Positions 63,709-64,000 of a DNA stretch of 64,000 nt are shown piece after piece. The first letter of the stretch is position 1. Every line of letters starts with the position of its first letter. Both the position numbers and the translations under genes were made by a program. A model generated the notes under the pieces. That model saw nothing but the letters and a program-made list of their open reading frames with translations, had not been told where the DNA came from and did no database searches. Origin of the DNA: DATAOG01 sp963840925 (GTDB lineage: Bacteria; Pseudomonadota; Alphaproteobacteria; Geminicoccales; Geminicoccaceae); contig CAWJAY010000019.1 in assembly GCA_963840925.1 (NCBI GenBank), forward strand, positions 1 to 64,000, given 5' to 3'.

Positions 63709-64000
63709 TGGCGTCATTGCCGCCGCTCAAGCCGGAGCACCATGAGACGCTGCGCAGCTTGACCGCGACGCTGGCGGCGAGCGCGGTCGCGCGGATCGGC
63801 TTCGGGCTCTCGGAACGGCCAGAAGGCCGCGAGCCTGCGGGCACGGCCGGGGCGCCGCCGATCTTGCTCGCCAGCGTGTCGCTCCGGATCGAGGACAGCC
63901 TGCTGATGGCCTTCGGACCCGAAGGCGATCCGATCCCACCCGCGAGCTTCGTGGCGTTGGCGGCCGGGCAGCCGGATGCCGAGATCGCGCTCGCGGGCGG
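63708..64000 (+). CDS. Unidentified protein, cut by the window edge
   Basis: The ATG at 63708 has GAGGG seven bases upstream and the frame is open to the window end, 97 codons. The visible part (LKPEHHETLRSLTATLAASAV, then ILLASVSLRIEDSLLMAFGPEGDPIPPASF) shows no signal peptide, membrane helix or motif I recognise. An in-frame ATG at 63627 exists but lacks a binding site. The start overlaps the stop of the 45-residue frame. Confidence 0.5.
   Translation, partial: MASLPPLKPEHHETLRSLTATLAASAVARIGFGLSERPEGREPAGTAGAPPILLASVSLRIEDSLLMAFGPEGDPIPPASFVALAAGQPDAEIALAG

Overview
The window is a G+C-rich chromosomal segment, by eye around 70% G+C, from an alphaproteobacterium. The evidence is gene order. 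The run xth, erpA, dgt, argS, SPOR protein, nagZ, scpA, scpB, tatABC, serS, surE, nlpD-like, DUF815 ATPase, yajC, secD, secF, Mth938 protein is the backbone shared by Rhodospirillales-like genomes, and DUF1127, DUF6494 and DUF1638 proteins fit the same class. I cannot place it below class level. I saw no rRNA, tRNA, CRISPR array, insertion sequence or prophage.

Layout. 1-6.2 kb: the edge of an unidentified gene, an AraC regulator, a CocE/NonD hydrolase, and a leftward set of ATP-grasp ligase, xth and erpA. 6.3-18.7 kb: a rightward housekeeping block covering dNTP hydrolysis, Arg-tRNA and Ser-tRNA synthesis, muropeptide recycling, chromosome segregation, Tat export and surE. 18.9-27.3 kb: an NlpD/DipM-like lipoprotein, then the Sec auxiliary operon yajC-secD-secF. 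This stretch is interrupted by a MntA-HepT (MNT/HEPN) pair and by a LysR, DUF1127 and methyltransferase group. 27.3-29.7 kb: a cytochrome bd-type oxidase. 30.9-33.4 kb: a leftward carbamoyltransferase, DUF5989 and SxtJ cluster. 34.8-40.8 kb: EutB/EutC-like genes and scattered metabolic genes. 41.0-46.1 kb: a leftward corrinoid one-carbon operon made of a corrinoid protein, DUF1638, PF13769, a methyltetrahydrofolate methyltransferase, a small membrane protein and a RACo-like reactivator. 46.3-53.1 kb: PaiB, a DapA family protein, an SGNH protein, a 2OG-oxygenase-like protein, zapE, HAD and MaoC. 53.4-56.3 kb: TadG/TadE-like surface proteins. 56.4-64 kb: an amidase, small secreted proteins, GFA, an amidohydrolase, a TrpF-like protein, a GlcD-like flavoprotein, and a gene running off the edge.

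Reading-frame quality is uneven. Many genes that should be essential (serS, secD, secF) are broken by one- or two-base shifts, mostly consistent with lost bases, while the stretch from about 26.95 to 46.9 kb is almost clean. I read these breaks mainly as assembly error and annotate through them. They are densest from 51.2 to 57.4 kb.

The best candidates for undescribed biology are the corrinoid operon, which lacks any substrate methyltransferase in view and carries two uncharacterised families, and the compact carbamoyltransferase-DUF5989-SxtJ cluster. Secondary points are a EutC-like enzyme missing its usual lysine-bearing segment, a LytM factor without metal ligands, and Tad-like pilus proteins with acidic Asp-Asn-Gly repeats.
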